Shown: positions 33,001-41,116 of the stretch, piece after piece
How the letters are laid out: each line of letters begins with the position of its first letter
Position numbering within the stretch: position 1 is the first letter of the stretch
NCBI GenBank assembly: GCA_002753225.1
Contig: PDZS01000007.1
Span: 1-64,000 of the forward strand
Direction of reading: 5' to 3'
Length of the DNA stretch: 64,000 nt
Origin: Deltaproteobacteria bacterium YD0425bin51
GTDB lineage: Bacteria; Desulfobacterota; Desulfobacteria; Desulfobacterales; YD0425bin51
Translations under genes and position numbers: made by a program
Notes under the pieces: model-generated
Database searches by the model: none
What the model was told of the DNA's origin: nothing
Seen by the model: the letters and a program-made list of their open reading frames with translations, nothing else

Positions 33001-33272
33001 TTCAAGCAAAACACTCAAGAAAAACAGTTGGTGATAATTCTGTAGGTGAAATTCTAAAGGCAAAAGGTTACTATGAAGATAAATATCCTGGTTCTAATTT
33101 TTCCCTTAAAGTTGTAACTAATAGAAATTTTACTAAACCAGCTGTTCAAATAGCTAAGAAAAATAATGTAGAAATAATAAGCAGGGAAATCCTTTGTGAT
33201 CTGTTAAAAAAAAATCCTATAAACATGGAACTGGTTATTTCAATTGAAAGTAATCGAGGTAAAGTGATATAG
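30036..33272 (+). CDS. zorD: SNF2-family helicase with C-terminal Mrr-like nuclease domain (ZorD-like)
   Basis: A 1078-residue protein with an N-terminal region (1-430) without recognised motifs, a SNF2 motor (about 435-880) with Walker A DDMGLGKT near 463-470, DEAQ box (VLDEAQKIKTPGT, about 570), TGTPVENS, and motif VI RVYRIGQKKEV. The C-terminal Mrr/restriction-endonuclease-like domain (about 945-1065) has GADVVAFSENKNLLIQAKHS, the D..QxK metal-dependent nuclease signature. In type I Zorya, ZorD is the DNA-translocating motor-nuclease effector. Its position after ZorA/ZorB-like genes supports that role here. Alternative: an SNF2-Mrr helicase from another defence family. Confidence 0.82.
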   Translation: MTIDWKLLEKEFEFSFFRESIFIAFQQWVSSPSPDEFGIALLLKELVENGNALLVDGKLRLDFFESTKLSTQDQELLGFPPLFPFDLKIESNGFLQKPDFKYNYRLFTFDGGKELHGHVIGPIVELDDNSKYFLSFEQYSLINLIVKANALPEKDLADNLLNLLEIKKESICQGVVLDGYLQNEDVLAPEKIQLKVKKSSNNIIEVFPEIEGVESNKFEKKFQEYPSGKRIYSFDDKDGKRKRVVFNSKQFEEIKKIRKVIRPTGEIKEKILSQPQEVFNPEIIDLDQFSKRVKEIGYYKPRFYPFVCPYKSQWIPGFVAESSYEEREKIEFTTPETLKDFERSIQKCKADGSTFIKWKNIDIPINEAERIFDTAKRQFEDPSKPVKVDKSEQKVLIIKENIESLEHQETYDLFSLSQEGFNHNFTSPPFLKSEFKLLNHQKEGIAWLQNLCDDFSGGLLADDMGLGKTLQVLSFVLWHQKNKNIGKYPYLIVAPVSLLENWENEFKKFFQACPVSIKRLYGENIIYQIDIKSNSLKEDLSNSIVLTTYETLRRYQICIGKIEWAVCVLDEAQKIKTPGTLVTNAAKALKSNFKIAMTGTPVENSLVDLWCITDFVAPGLLKSGKEFAREYSNPLKSSDTDIKAIGEKLRKRIGIHIKRRMKADIMKDLPPKKFFELREEMPNEQKTRYKIEIIKANSGKLDNNNERKKKILSFIFNLRDISDHPYLRESQIDLFSKDQIISSSAKLKILMKILRDIKEKKEKAIVFAERRPTQKMLAKVIRHEFDLYPSIINGDTPVSLKNQQSSVFSRQQTIDLFQEFVGFNVIIMSPLAGGVGLNITEANHVIHYSRHWNPAKEEQATDRVYRIGQKKEVFVYYPMAVSNEFKTFDEILNERLQRKKELATASLFPTERVEINAEDIYSELVDLKSMKIDLPQLRIEDIDKLDAYIFESAIGALFQKMGFRISVTTLSNDKGADVVAFSENKNLLIQAKHSRKTVGDNSVGEILKAKGYYEDKYPGSNFSLKVVTNRNFTKPAVQIAKKNNVEIISREILCDLLKKNPINMELVISIESNRGKVI

Positions 33273-33370
33273 AGAATTATCATCCTCTGACTGTGGTTTG
33301 TTACTTAAGATCCTATACTTGTGTAGTTTTTAGTAAATTATTGAAATAACTTATTATCAAATTATTTAGA

Positions 33371-33421
33371 CCGTCATTCCCGCGAAAGCGGGAATCCAGT
33401 AAAATAAAACATTCTGGATTA
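33371..33421. repeat. palindromic dispersed repeat (CGTCATTCCCGC type)
   Basis: CGTCATTCCCGCGAAAGCGG followed by GAATCCAG contains the hairpin ATTCCCGC/GCGGGAAT, and an outer pair AATCCAG/CTGGATT. It belongs to a family of short palindromic repeats common in environmental proteobacterial genomes. The same sequence type recurs inside the kinase gene at 38406-38457. It sits at the right edge of the defence island. Confidence 0.8.
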
Positions 33422-33466
33422 CTGCTTTTATATGACTAAAGATGAAAAAACTATAGATTATTACTT

Positions 33467-36400
33467 ATGAAATCTTTTATAAAAATCATTTTGTTGATTT
33501 TTCTAATATTACCATTATGTTCAATAAAAATATTGGCTAGTAGTGATAAGACTATTAATTTTGAACATATTAATGCTGAAGATGGATTATCCAACAATAT
33601 CGTCTTTACCTGTGTGCAGGACAATAGAGGCTTTATGTGGTTTGGTACAAGAGGTGGACTGAATAAATATGATGGCTACGATTTCACAACATATAAATAT
33701 GATCCAAACAATAAAAAGAGCCTGAGTAATAATTATGTTTGGTCTATATTAAAAGATAGATCAGAAAAATTGTGGTTTGTGACATATGGAGGGGGGCTTA
33801 ATAGATACGATCCTGAAACTGACAGTTTTATCCGTTATCAGCACGACAAAAATAACTCTAAAAGTTTAAGCAGTGATGTTTTGTGGACAGCTTACGAAGA
33901 TAGAAGTGGAGTAATCTGGGTTGGCACTGAAAAAGGTTTAGATAGATTTGATAAGACCACTGAAACGTTTACTCATTTCCAAAATGTACCTAATAATTCT
34001 GATAGTTTGAGCCACAACACTGTTTCACAAATTTGTGAAGATGAATTTGGAGATCTTTGGGTAGGAACATATGGCGGTGGTCTAAATAAATTTGACCGTG
34101 TCTCGGGAAAATTTGTTCGTTATCAGAGTGATATGAAAAATCCAAATAGTTTGAGTAACGATAATATTTGGGTAATACGTAAAGATCGTAAGGGAATCCT
34201 TTGGATTGGTACAGAGGGTGGATTAAATAAATTTGATCCAAAAAACAAAATATTTGTCCGTTATCAGCATGATGATAAAAATCTAAACAGCCTGAGCCAT
34301 GATACCGTTCTTTCTATTCATGAAGATAATAGAGAAATTTTATGGATTGGTACATCTGGCGGAGGCCTAAACCAGTTTGATTCTCAGCGCAATCGGTTTA
34401 TCCGTTATCAACAAGAGATTGGAAATCCAGAAAGTTTAAGTAATAATAGTGTGTGGTATATATATGAAGATATTTTAAAGGCGTTATGGATTTGTACTGA
34501 TAACGCTATAAACAAATATGATTATGGTAAAGAAAAAATTGAACATTTTTATAACAAACCTTGGAATACAAACAGCTTGAGCGATAGTCAGGTAAGTGCC
34601 ATCTATAAAGACGGAAGTGACATGCTTTGGCTTGGCACATATGGAGGACTTAATAAATTCAATCGTAAAAATAATACTTTTATACATTATCTTCATGACG
34701 AAAAGAATCCTGATTCACTGATTTCTAATGTTATAAAAGCAATTAGTCCAGATATTAATGGTAACTTATGGCTGGGCACTTCAAATGGTTTAGATAAATT
34801 TGATCCTGTAAAAAAAACTTTTGTTCATTATCTAAATGATCCAAACAACTCAAATAGTCTGAATTTAAATGTGATTTTTTCAGTTATTAATGACACGAAA
34901 GGGATAGTGTGGATTGGTCTAAGCGGGAAAGGAGTTGATAAATTTGACCCTTCGAAAAATACTTTTACACATTATGTTCATGATGAAAATAATTTCAACA
35001 GCTTAGTTAATGATTGGACTAATTGCTTATTGGAAGATAGTGAAGGCTTTATTTGGATTGGTACTGAAAGTGGAGTAAGTCAGTTTGATCCGGCAAAGGA
35101 AATTTTTACCAACTATACTTTTGATAAAAATAATCCTAATAGTTTAAGCAATAATCTGGCTGAAACGATTTACGAAGATAGTCTAAAAAGAATATGGATT
35201 GGAACTGGCGATGGTTTAAATAGGTTTGATAAATCGACTAAGCAATTTACTGTTTATCGGGAAAAAAATGGATTGGCAAGTAATCATGTATTCGGTATTT
35301 TAGAGGATAAACAAGGTTATATATGGATAAGTACGGAGAAAGGACTATCAAAATTAAATTTAAATAATGAAAATTTCAGAAATTATAACAAATGGGATGG
35401 ACTACAAAGCAATATATTTTTAGTTGGTTCTTGTTTTAAAAGTAATGATGGCGAATTATTTTTTGGAGGGATTAATGGATTTAACGCTTTCTATCCTGAT
35501 AAATTAAATGATAACCCTAATATACCTCCTGTGGTTTTAACCGATTTTAATATTTTTAATAATCCTATCCATGTTGGAGGGAATTCTCCATTGCAAAAGC
35601 ATATTAATATTGCTGAAGAAGTTACTCTCTCTTATAAACAATCTTTTTTTAGTTTTAAGTTCGCATCATTAAATTTTAGATCTCCTCAAAATAATCAATA
35701 TGCTTATATGATGGAAGGGTTTGATAAAAAATGGAATTATATAGATTATAAAAGGCGTTTTGCTAGTTATACGAATTTAGATCCAGGCAAATATATATTT
35801 AAAGTCAAAGCGTCAAACAATGACGGTGTATGGAATGAAAAAGGAGCTTCAATTAAGATAACAATAACTCCCCCTATATGGAAAACATGGTGGGCATATG
35901 CTTCTTATGCTATTTTCTTTGTATTTTCTATAGCTGGATATGTTAGATATAAAACAAAAGCGCAGACAAAAGAATTAGCTCAAAGAAATAAAGAATTAGA
36001 ACAGGAGCGTTTAACTGCTGAAAGATTGCGCCAGATTGATAAGATGAAAGATGAATTTTTAGCAAATACTTCGCATGAGCTTAGAACCCCTTTAAATGGA
36101 ATAATTGGCTTAACAGAATCTATTATTGACGGAGCTATTGGTATAATCCCCCAAATAGTTAAAGAGAATCTTTTGATTGTAGTTCAAAGCGGAAAAAGGC
36201 TGGCAAACCTTGTAAATGATATACTTGACTTTTCCAAGCTTAAAAACAAAGATTTACAGCTAAGAAAAACAAACGTGGATATTCATGAACTAACAGAAAT
36301 TGTGCTTAAGCTGTCAAAACCTCTTATTGCTGGAAAATCATTAGAACTTAAAAATGAAATTCCCATTGACATCCCTGCTGTCATAGCAGATGAAAACCGA

Positions 36401-39346
36401 TTACAGCAGATAATATATAATCTCTTAGGCAATGCAATTAAATTTACAGATAAAGGACAAGTCATCATAAGCGCTCAGCTAAAAAACGATAAAGTTCAAA
36501 TTAATGTTTCAGACACTGGAATAGGTATTCCAAAAGAAAAGTTCGAAGATATTTTCAAATCATTTGAACAAGTGGACGGTTCTATTGAAAGGGAATATGG
36601 CGGGACAGGACTAGGACTTGCTGTTACTAAAAGTCTTATAGAACTTCATGGAGGTAAAATTTGGGTTGACTCACAATTAGGTCATGGGTCAATATTTAGT
36701 TTTACGTTACCTGTTACTTATGAAAAACCAGAAATTAAATCAGATAAAATTGTAAAAATTACTACAGTTTCAACAGATGAGCTGATGAGTGAATATCAAA
36801 ATGAGAGTCTTATAGAAACATCTGACGTTTTACAACAAAGAAAAGAATTAGAAGATGTAAGAGGAAAAATTATTACAAGTAATATGTATGGATTTAAAAT
36901 TCTTGTGGTTGATGATGAGGCAGTAAACCTTCAAGTTATAAAAAATAATCTTTGTATGGCAGGAGCTGAGTCTGAAATAGTTCATTCAGGTATAGAAGCT
37001 CTTGAAAAGCTTGATTATGTTCATCCTGACTTAATTCTTTTAGATATCATGATGCCAAAGATGAATGGCTATGAAACCGCTAGAAGGATACGTGAAAAAT
37101 ATTCAAAGGAAGAAATGCCAATTATTTTTATATCTGCTAAAAGCCATGTCAGTGATTTGGTATATAGCTTTGAATCAGGAGGTAATGACTATATTACCAA
37201 ACCTATTTCAAAAAATGAGCTTTTTACTCGTATGAATTTTCATATAGAACATTCAAAGGATAGAAAGAATCTTAAAAAAGCTGAAGAAAAGTATAGGCAA
37301 ATATTTGAAAATGCGATTGAAGGAATTTTTCAGATTAGTACTAAAGGTAATTTTATCAGCGCTAACGCTTCTATGGCAAAAATTATGGGATATAACTCTT
37401 CTAAAGATTTGATGTCATCAGTTACCAATATGCTAGAGGAATCTTTCGCTGTTGTAGAAGATCGTAATAATTTTATTAATATCCTTAAAAAAAACGGACA
37501 GGTAACTGGGATGGAAGTGCATTTTTCTCGCAAAGATAATTCCATTTTTTTCGGGTCGATATCTGCAAGAATCACTTTCAATGATATTGGGGAACCTTTT
37601 TGTTATGAAGGAACTGTTGTGGATATTACAGAGAGAAAAGAAAAGGAAAAAGCAGAAAGAGAAAGAGAAGCAGCTAATGCTTCTGCACAAGCCAGAAGCT
37701 ATTTTATAGCTAATATGAGTCATGAAATAAGAAATCCAATGAATGCAATACTAGGATTTACAGGACTTGCTTTAAAAACTGGATTGAATGATAAACAAAA
37801 GGATTATTTAAATAAAATAAAGACCTCATCTCAAACACTACTTGGGATTATAAATGACATTCTTGATTTTTCAAAGGTTGACGCAGGTAAACTAGAACTC
37901 GTTAAAGCTGATTTTATGATAGATGATGTTTTAGATTCGATGTCAGATATGTTTTGTAACAAAATATCGGAAAAGGGAATTGAAATTATTATCTCGGTTG
38001 ATCCCTCTATACCTGTAGCTCTGGTAGGAGATTCGCTTAGATTAAGTCAGATTATTATGAATTTAATGACTAATGCTATCAAATTCACAGACAAAGGAGA
38101 GGTAGTTTTATATGTTAGTTTGGTAGATAAAAAAGATGACTTTGTTTTGCTCAAGTTTTCAGTAAAGGATACAGGAATTGGCATTAGCGAGGAAGATATA
38201 GCAATGCTTTTTACACCCTTCACCCAAGTTAACATTAAAAATACAAGGAAATTTGGTGGAACAGGGCTTGGGCTTGCAATATCTAAAAAACTTACTGAAA
38301 TGATGGGAGGAGAAATATGGGCTGAAAGTATGCCGGGAAAAGGGAGTGTTTTCAATTTTACCGCTAGATTTGGGTTGCAAATAAGTAACAGACCACCAGT
38401 TTTCCTGGATTCCCATTTTCGTGGGAATGACGTCATTCACGCGAAAGCGGGAATCCATTTTGCAGGAAAACTTGTGGACGGTTACTTGACAAAAGATAAG
38501 GAAATCTATCCTGAATTTAGAGAGATTAGGGTTTTAGTTGTTGATGATAATTTAACCTCATGTGAAACTATGGTTTCTCTCTTAAAATCATTTAATTTTT
38601 TACCTGATTCAGCATTATCAGGAGAAGATGCATTGCAGAAACTGACAATAAATGCAAGAGAAAATAGAGATTATTCTCTTGTGATCGTAGACCATATGAT
38701 GCCAGATATGGATGGAGTTAAACTATCTGAGAGGATAAGAGAAAACCCGATATTTAGAAATATCCCTATAATTATGATGACTGCTTTTGGTATTGAAGAA
38801 ATACAGATCCAAGCTTCAAAATTAGGAGTAAATTCTTTTTTGATTAAACCTATAAAAAGATCTGTTCTCTTAGACACCATAATGAAACTTTTTGGCAAAA
38901 AAATAGAAGTTAAAAGCGACGAGAAGGGAAAAACAGAAACTGCTGATAATTCTATTCAAAAATTCAAAGGATTAAAGGTTCTTTTGGTCGAGGATAACTC
39001 TATAAACCAACAAGTAGCCAAAGAAATATTAAACTTAGAGGGGATAATTGTAATCGTAGCTAATAATGGGGAAGAGGCTGTAGATTTAGTTAATAAGAAC
39101 TTTTTTGATATAGTTCTTATGGATATTGAAATGCCAGTTATGGACGGCTTTGAATCTGCTAGATTAATAAGAAAAAATATAACCAGAAAACTTCCTATTA
39201 TAGCAATGACAGCTCATGTTTTTAATGGATATAGAGAAAAATGCCTTGAATCAGGAATGGATGATTATATAACAAAACCTATAGTTCCTGAGGAATTGTT
39301 TAAAATCATTAAAAATGCTGTTCCTTTATTTCGAGGTGCTGCATAA
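33467..39346 (+). CDS. giant beta-propeller hybrid histidine kinase with two kinase modules
   Basis: A 1959-residue sensor. Signal peptide (1-25), then two-component 'reg_prop' beta-propeller repeats (about 35-680, at least twelve units such as DNRGFMWFGTRGGLNKYDG), a Y_Y_Y domain (about 705-800, YAYMMEGFDKKWNYI) and a TM helix (about 805-830). Next come HisKA-1 H870 (NTSHELRTPLNG), HATPase-1, REC1 ([13 protein letters not shown]), PAS ([12 protein letters not shown]), HisKA-2 H1419 (NMSHEIRNPMNA), HATPase-2, REC2 (VIVDHMMPDMDG) and REC3 (LMDIEMPVMDG). Reg_prop/Y_Y_Y sensors usually bind periplasmic oligosaccharides. Two complete kinase modules in one chain look like fusion of a propeller kinase with a PAS kinase resembling its neighbours. 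A palindromic repeat is inserted in frame between HATPase-2 and REC2. Confidence 0.92.
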   Translation: MKSFIKIILLIFLILPLCSIKILASSDKTINFEHINAEDGLSNNIVFTCVQDNRGFMWFGTRGGLNKYDGYDFTTYKYDPNNKKSLSNNYVWSILKDRSEKLWFVTYGGGLNRYDPETDSFIRYQHDKNNSKSLSSDVLWTAYEDRSGVIWVGTEKGLDRFDKTTETFTHFQNVPNNSDSLSHNTVSQICEDEFGDLWVGTYGGGLNKFDRVSGKFVRYQSDMKNPNSLSNDNIWVIRKDRKGILWIGTEGGLNKFDPKNKIFVRYQHDDKNLNSLSHDTVLSIHEDNREILWIGTSGGGLNQFDSQRNRFIRYQQEIGNPESLSNNSVWYIYEDILKALWICTDNAINKYDYGKEKIEHFYNKPWNTNSLSDSQVSAIYKDGSDMLWLGTYGGLNKFNRKNNTFIHYLHDEKNPDSLISNVIKAISPDINGNLWLGTSNGLDKFDPVKKTFVHYLNDPNNSNSLNLNVIFSVINDTKGIVWIGLSGKGVDKFDPSKNTFTHYVHDENNFNSLVNDWTNCLLEDSEGFIWIGTESGVSQFDPAKEIFTNYTFDKNNPNSLSNNLAETIYEDSLKRIWIGTGDGLNRFDKSTKQFTVYREKNGLASNHVFGILEDKQGYIWISTEKGLSKLNLNNENFRNYNKWDGLQSNIFLVGSCFKSNDGELFFGGINGFNAFYPDKLNDNPNIPPVVLTDFNIFNNPIHVGGNSPLQKHINIAEEVTLSYKQSFFSFKFASLNFRSPQNNQYAYMMEGFDKKWNYIDYKRRFASYTNLDPGKYIFKVKASNNDGVWNEKGASIKITITPPIWKTWWAYASYAIFFVFSIAGYVRYKTKAQTKELAQRNKELEQERLTAERLRQIDKMKDEFLANTSHELRTPLNGIIGLTESIIDGAIGIIPQIVKENLLIVVQSGKRLANLVNDILDFSKLKNKDLQLRKTNVDIHELTEIVLKLSKPLIAGKSLELKNEIPIDIPAVIADENRLQQIIYNLLGNAIKFTDKGQVIISAQLKNDKVQINVSDTGIGIPKEKFEDIFKSFEQVDGSIEREYGGTGLGLAVTKSLIELHGGKIWVDSQLGHGSIFSFTLPVTYEKPEIKSDKIVKITTVSTDELMSEYQNESLIETSDVLQQRKELEDVRGKIITSNMYGFKILVVDDEAVNLQVIKNNLCMAGAESEIVHSGIEALEKLDYVHPDLILLDIMMPKMNGYETARRIREKYSKEEMPIIFISAKSHVSDLVYSFESGGNDYITKPISKNELFTRMNFHIEHSKDRKNLKKAEEKYRQIFENAIEGIFQISTKGNFISANASMAKIMGYNSSKDLMSSVTNMLEESFAVVEDRNNFINILKKNGQVTGMEVHFSRKDNSIFFGSISARITFNDIGEPFCYEGTVVDITERKEKEKAEREREAANASAQARSYFIANMSHEIRNPMNAILGFTGLALKTGLNDKQKDYLNKIKTSSQTLLGIINDILDFSKVDAGKLELVKADFMIDDVLDSMSDMFCNKISEKGIEIIISVDPSIPVALVGDSLRLSQIIMNLMTNAIKFTDKGEVVLYVSLVDKKDDFVLLKFSVKDTGIGISEEDIAMLFTPFTQVNIKNTRKFGGTGLGLAISKKLTEMMGGEIWAESMPGKGSVFNFTARFGLQISNRPPVFLDSHFRGNDVIHAKAGIHFAGKLVDGYLTKDKEIYPEFREIRVLVVDDNLTSCETMVSLLKSFNFLPDSALSGEDALQKLTINARENRDYSLVIVDHMMPDMDGVKLSERIRENPIFRNIPIIMMTAFGIEEIQIQASKLGVNSFLIKPIKRSVLLDTIMKLFGKKIEVKSDEKGKTETADNSIQKFKGLKVLLVEDNSINQQVAKEILNLEGIIVIVANNGEEAVDLVNKNFFDIVLMDIEMPVMDGFESARLIRKNITRKLPIIAMTAHVFNGYREKCLESGMDDYITKPIVPEELFKIIKNAVPLFRGAA
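38406..38457. repeat. palindromic repeat pair inserted in a coding sequence
   Basis: Two inverted copies of the CGTCATTCCCGC repeat lie head to head: TGGATTCCCATTTTCGTGGG-AATGACG and CGTCATTCACGCG-AAAGCGGGAATCCA. The block is translated in frame within the large kinase as FLDSHFRGNDVIHAKAGIHF and falls in the linker between HATPase-2 and a receiver domain. Confidence 0.85.
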
Positions 39347-39363
39347 GACTACCTCTGCAGCAC
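39336..39363. terminator. possible bidirectional hairpin between convergent genes
   Basis: GTGCTGCA (39336-39343) pairs perfectly with TGCAGCAC (39356-39363). It spans the stop codon of the giant kinase and lies just past the end of hgcB. No strong T run follows on either strand, so termination efficiency is uncertain. Confidence 0.45.
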
Positions 39364-39386
39364 TTCAAAATTTCTTACTTTATTTT

Positions 39387-39686
39387 TCAACAATTACATC
39401 CACAAGATGGACCAGAAGATTTTTGGCAGCTAAATCCAATTTTTTGGCTTATTGCATCCCTCATCATTGCATAAGCACAGCCAACACCGCTTTCTACTGT
39501 AACTGCACCATGAGGGCAATTACGCTGACATGCTCCACATTCCATGCAAGCATCTTTATTTATCATGACCACTCGACCTTGTTCTTCAAATACGCCGTGT
39601 GGACAGACTGTAATACAAATCCTGCATCCTTTGCACATATCTGGATTGTATTTAAGTGTGTTTACCAAATTTGTATCATTTTTCAT
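39387..39686 (-). CDS. hgcB: HgcB, mercury-methylation ferredoxin
   Basis: A 99-residue ferredoxin with two CxxCxxCxxxCP [4Fe-4S] motifs (Cys 18-28 and 47-57), the family segment CMECGACQRNCPHGAVTV, the conserved extra Cys in GVGCA (about residue 70), and a Cys-rich C-terminal tail (CGCNC at the very end) matching the C-terminal Cys residues of HgcB. It overlaps hgcA by four bases (ATGA). HgcB is the electron donor that reduces the corrinoid of HgcA to Co(I) and may deliver Hg(II). Confidence 0.93.
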   Translation of the reverse strand: MKNDTNLVNTLKYNPDMCKGCRICITVCPHGVFEEQGRVVMINKDACMECGACQRNCPHGAVTVESGVGCAYAMMRDAISQKIGFSCQKSSGPSCGCNC

Positions 39687-40675
39687 AATGATCCTCCAAA
39701 TATTTTGATAGCAGATAAAGTTATTATGAGTAAAATACTAGTTCCGAACATAATTGCCATTACAGGAACATAATAGAATATCTCATTCTTTACAGCAGTT
39801 CTGGATGTAAAGGTTGTTGCTCCAGTAAAGTTTAATGCAAGAAATGCTGTAATCGGAGGCATAACTAAAAGGTATATAAAGGAAGCGCATATTTGAAACC
39901 ACAATGCTGTAGTTTGATAATGCGTAAAAGCCGAAATAGCGAATGGCAAAGCAGCAATCCCTCCCAGAATAAAACCCTTTGTACTGAAGTATTTTGTTGG
40001 AATCCAAGGAAGAAGAATTGGAAATAAAACCATACCAGTAAGGACTGCAACTATAGAAGACCATAAACCCATAAAACCACCTATAAGTAAGGATATGATA
40101 GCTAAAATTATAGCAGGGAACATCCCCTGTACTAATTCAACTGGAATAAGGACAATACGATCAAGTAATGGGAAATAAATTGTCCTCATTTCTTTTGTGG
40201 ATTTATGATTTTTAAGATATTCGGGCAAATCTGATGCTCGAACTGGACCATATTCAACTTTAAATCCTGTACGTTCTTTTACTTGATGTGCTGAAACTCC
40301 AGGTGCGCCAAGTTGAGGTAAGATTAGGGATTTATGCTTTACAATATTACTTAATCCAGTTACTTCGATTCTATGAACTAGTTCATTTGTCCCAAATGTT
40401 TCTTTCCCTGCAGCACACCAGACATTAACTCCATTTGTATCCAGAACCAAAATGTAAGCATTTATCCCTTTTATCGAAGACCTCAGTGAATCAAAACTTA
40501 GAGTATAATTTGCTGTGACAAAAACAGGTGAGTCTGGATTTGGATTTCCTATGGCGTAAATGCCAGGATCTATAGAATGCTCATTTCTTTTGTAGCCCCA
40601 TCTGGCTAAAAAATGATCCCAGAGGTTTGCCATTGTAATTGTGCTATCTGTTGTTTTAATAGTTATGTTTGACAT
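39683..40675 (-). CDS. hgcA: HgcA, corrinoid methyltransferase for mercury methylation
   Basis: A 330-residue protein with an N-terminal corrinoid-binding domain and C-terminal membrane part. The diagnostic cap-helix motif NVWCAAGK is at residues 84-91, with Cys87 as the expected lower-axial Co ligand. Family blocks ILPQLGAPGVSAH and YGPVRASDLPEYL follow. About five TM helices (from LVQGMFPAIILAIISLLIGG) fill the second half. HgcA transfers a methyl group from methyl-tetrahydrofolate-derived methylcorrinoid to Hg(II). With hgcB downstream and a small AbrB-like gene upstream it forms a compact operon, and the native physiological substrate is unknown. Confidence 0.96.
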   Translation of the reverse strand: MSNITIKTTDSTITMANLWDHFLARWGYKRNEHSIDPGIYAIGNPNPDSPVFVTANYTLSFDSLRSSIKGINAYILVLDTNGVNVWCAAGKETFGTNELVHRIEVTGLSNIVKHKSLILPQLGAPGVSAHQVKERTGFKVEYGPVRASDLPEYLKNHKSTKEMRTIYFPLLDRIVLIPVELVQGMFPAIILAIISLLIGGFMGLWSSIVAVLTGMVLFPILLPWIPTKYFSTKGFILGGIAALPFAISAFTHYQTTALWFQICASFIYLLVMPPITAFLALNFTGATTFTSRTAVKNEIFYYVPVMAIMFGTSILLIITLSAIKIFGGSL

Positions 40676-40685
40676 AGATTCTCCT

Positions 40686-40931
40686 TTATGTTCCTGATAA
40701 ATCTTTCATCATTGGTCCAAGCATACTTTTTACCTTATCTATAAAATTATCTGCTTTGATCAAAGAAATACAACATGAAGTATCACCTGATTCCCAGCTT
40801 ATTACTGCAAGTTTATCTCCAGCTTTAATATTAGCTTTATCTCTTATTTCTTTTGGAAGAACTATCTGTCCTTTTCCATCAACAGTTACCAAAGCATCAA
40901 CCTTGCAGCAGCTATTTTCTTTGTTTGCCAT
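40686..40931 (-). CDS. AbrB/SpoVT-like small regulator of the hgc operon
   Basis: An 81-residue protein with a swapped-hairpin AbrB DNA-binding fold at residues 12-50 (VDGKGQIVLPKEIRDKANIK, AGDKLAVI) and vicinal cysteines at both ends (CC near residue 8 and near 56). Closely spaced Cys pairs could bind metal. It starts the hgcAB operon, 10 bp before hgcA, preceded by a GGGGGG ribosome site. Similar small AbrB-like proteins are known to accompany hgcAB in some methylators; a role as operon regulator or accessory factor is inferred. Confidence 0.8.
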   Translation of the reverse strand: MANKENSCCKVDALVTVDGKGQIVLPKEIRDKANIKAGDKLAVISWESGDTSCCISLIKADNFIDKVKSMLGPMMKDLSGT

Positions 40932-40962
40932 TAGTTAGACCCCCCTTTTAATTGCTAAATTA

Positions 40963-41014
40963 AATTCTTATTTTTCTTATTATTAAGAATAGTAAGAAAA
41001 ATAAGAATTGTCAA
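40963..41014 (-). promoter_or_regulatory. hgc operon promoter overlapped by a perfect 17-bp inverted repeat (operator candidate)
   Basis: On the minus strand TTGACA (41014-41009) is followed by a 17-base spacer and TATTCT (40991-40986), a near-consensus sigma70 promoter. The arms AATTCTTATTTTTCTTA (40963-40979) and TAAGAAAAATAAGAATT (40993-41009) are a perfect inverted repeat with a 13-base centre. One arm fills the -35/-10 spacer and the other lies at the expected transcription start. It also lies upstream of the divergent NeuC-like gene. Confidence 0.65.
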
Positions 41015-41116
41015 ATACTATTTAGTATATTATAAATTAAAGACTTTCAGAATATAAAAATATTGTTTATAAAGTTGAAAAATATAAACAATCAGCATAC
41101 GGAAAACTTTAAAATT

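Noticed and set aside
30036..33272. Helicase-nuclease as a classic restriction-modification component
   Set aside because: No methyltransferase or specificity gene is present; association with ZorA/ZorB-like genes fits better.
38047..38458. Minus-strand ORFs reading through the palindromic repeat in the giant kinase
   Set aside because: Products such as MTSFPRKWESRKTGG are the usual spurious translation of the CGTCATTCCCGC repeat, opposite a clear kinase frame.
39315..39773. Plus-strand ORF of 152 codons opposite hgcB/hgcA
   Set aside because: Antisense shadow of the strongly supported hgcB and hgcA frames; Cys-rich composition comes from the ferredoxin codons.
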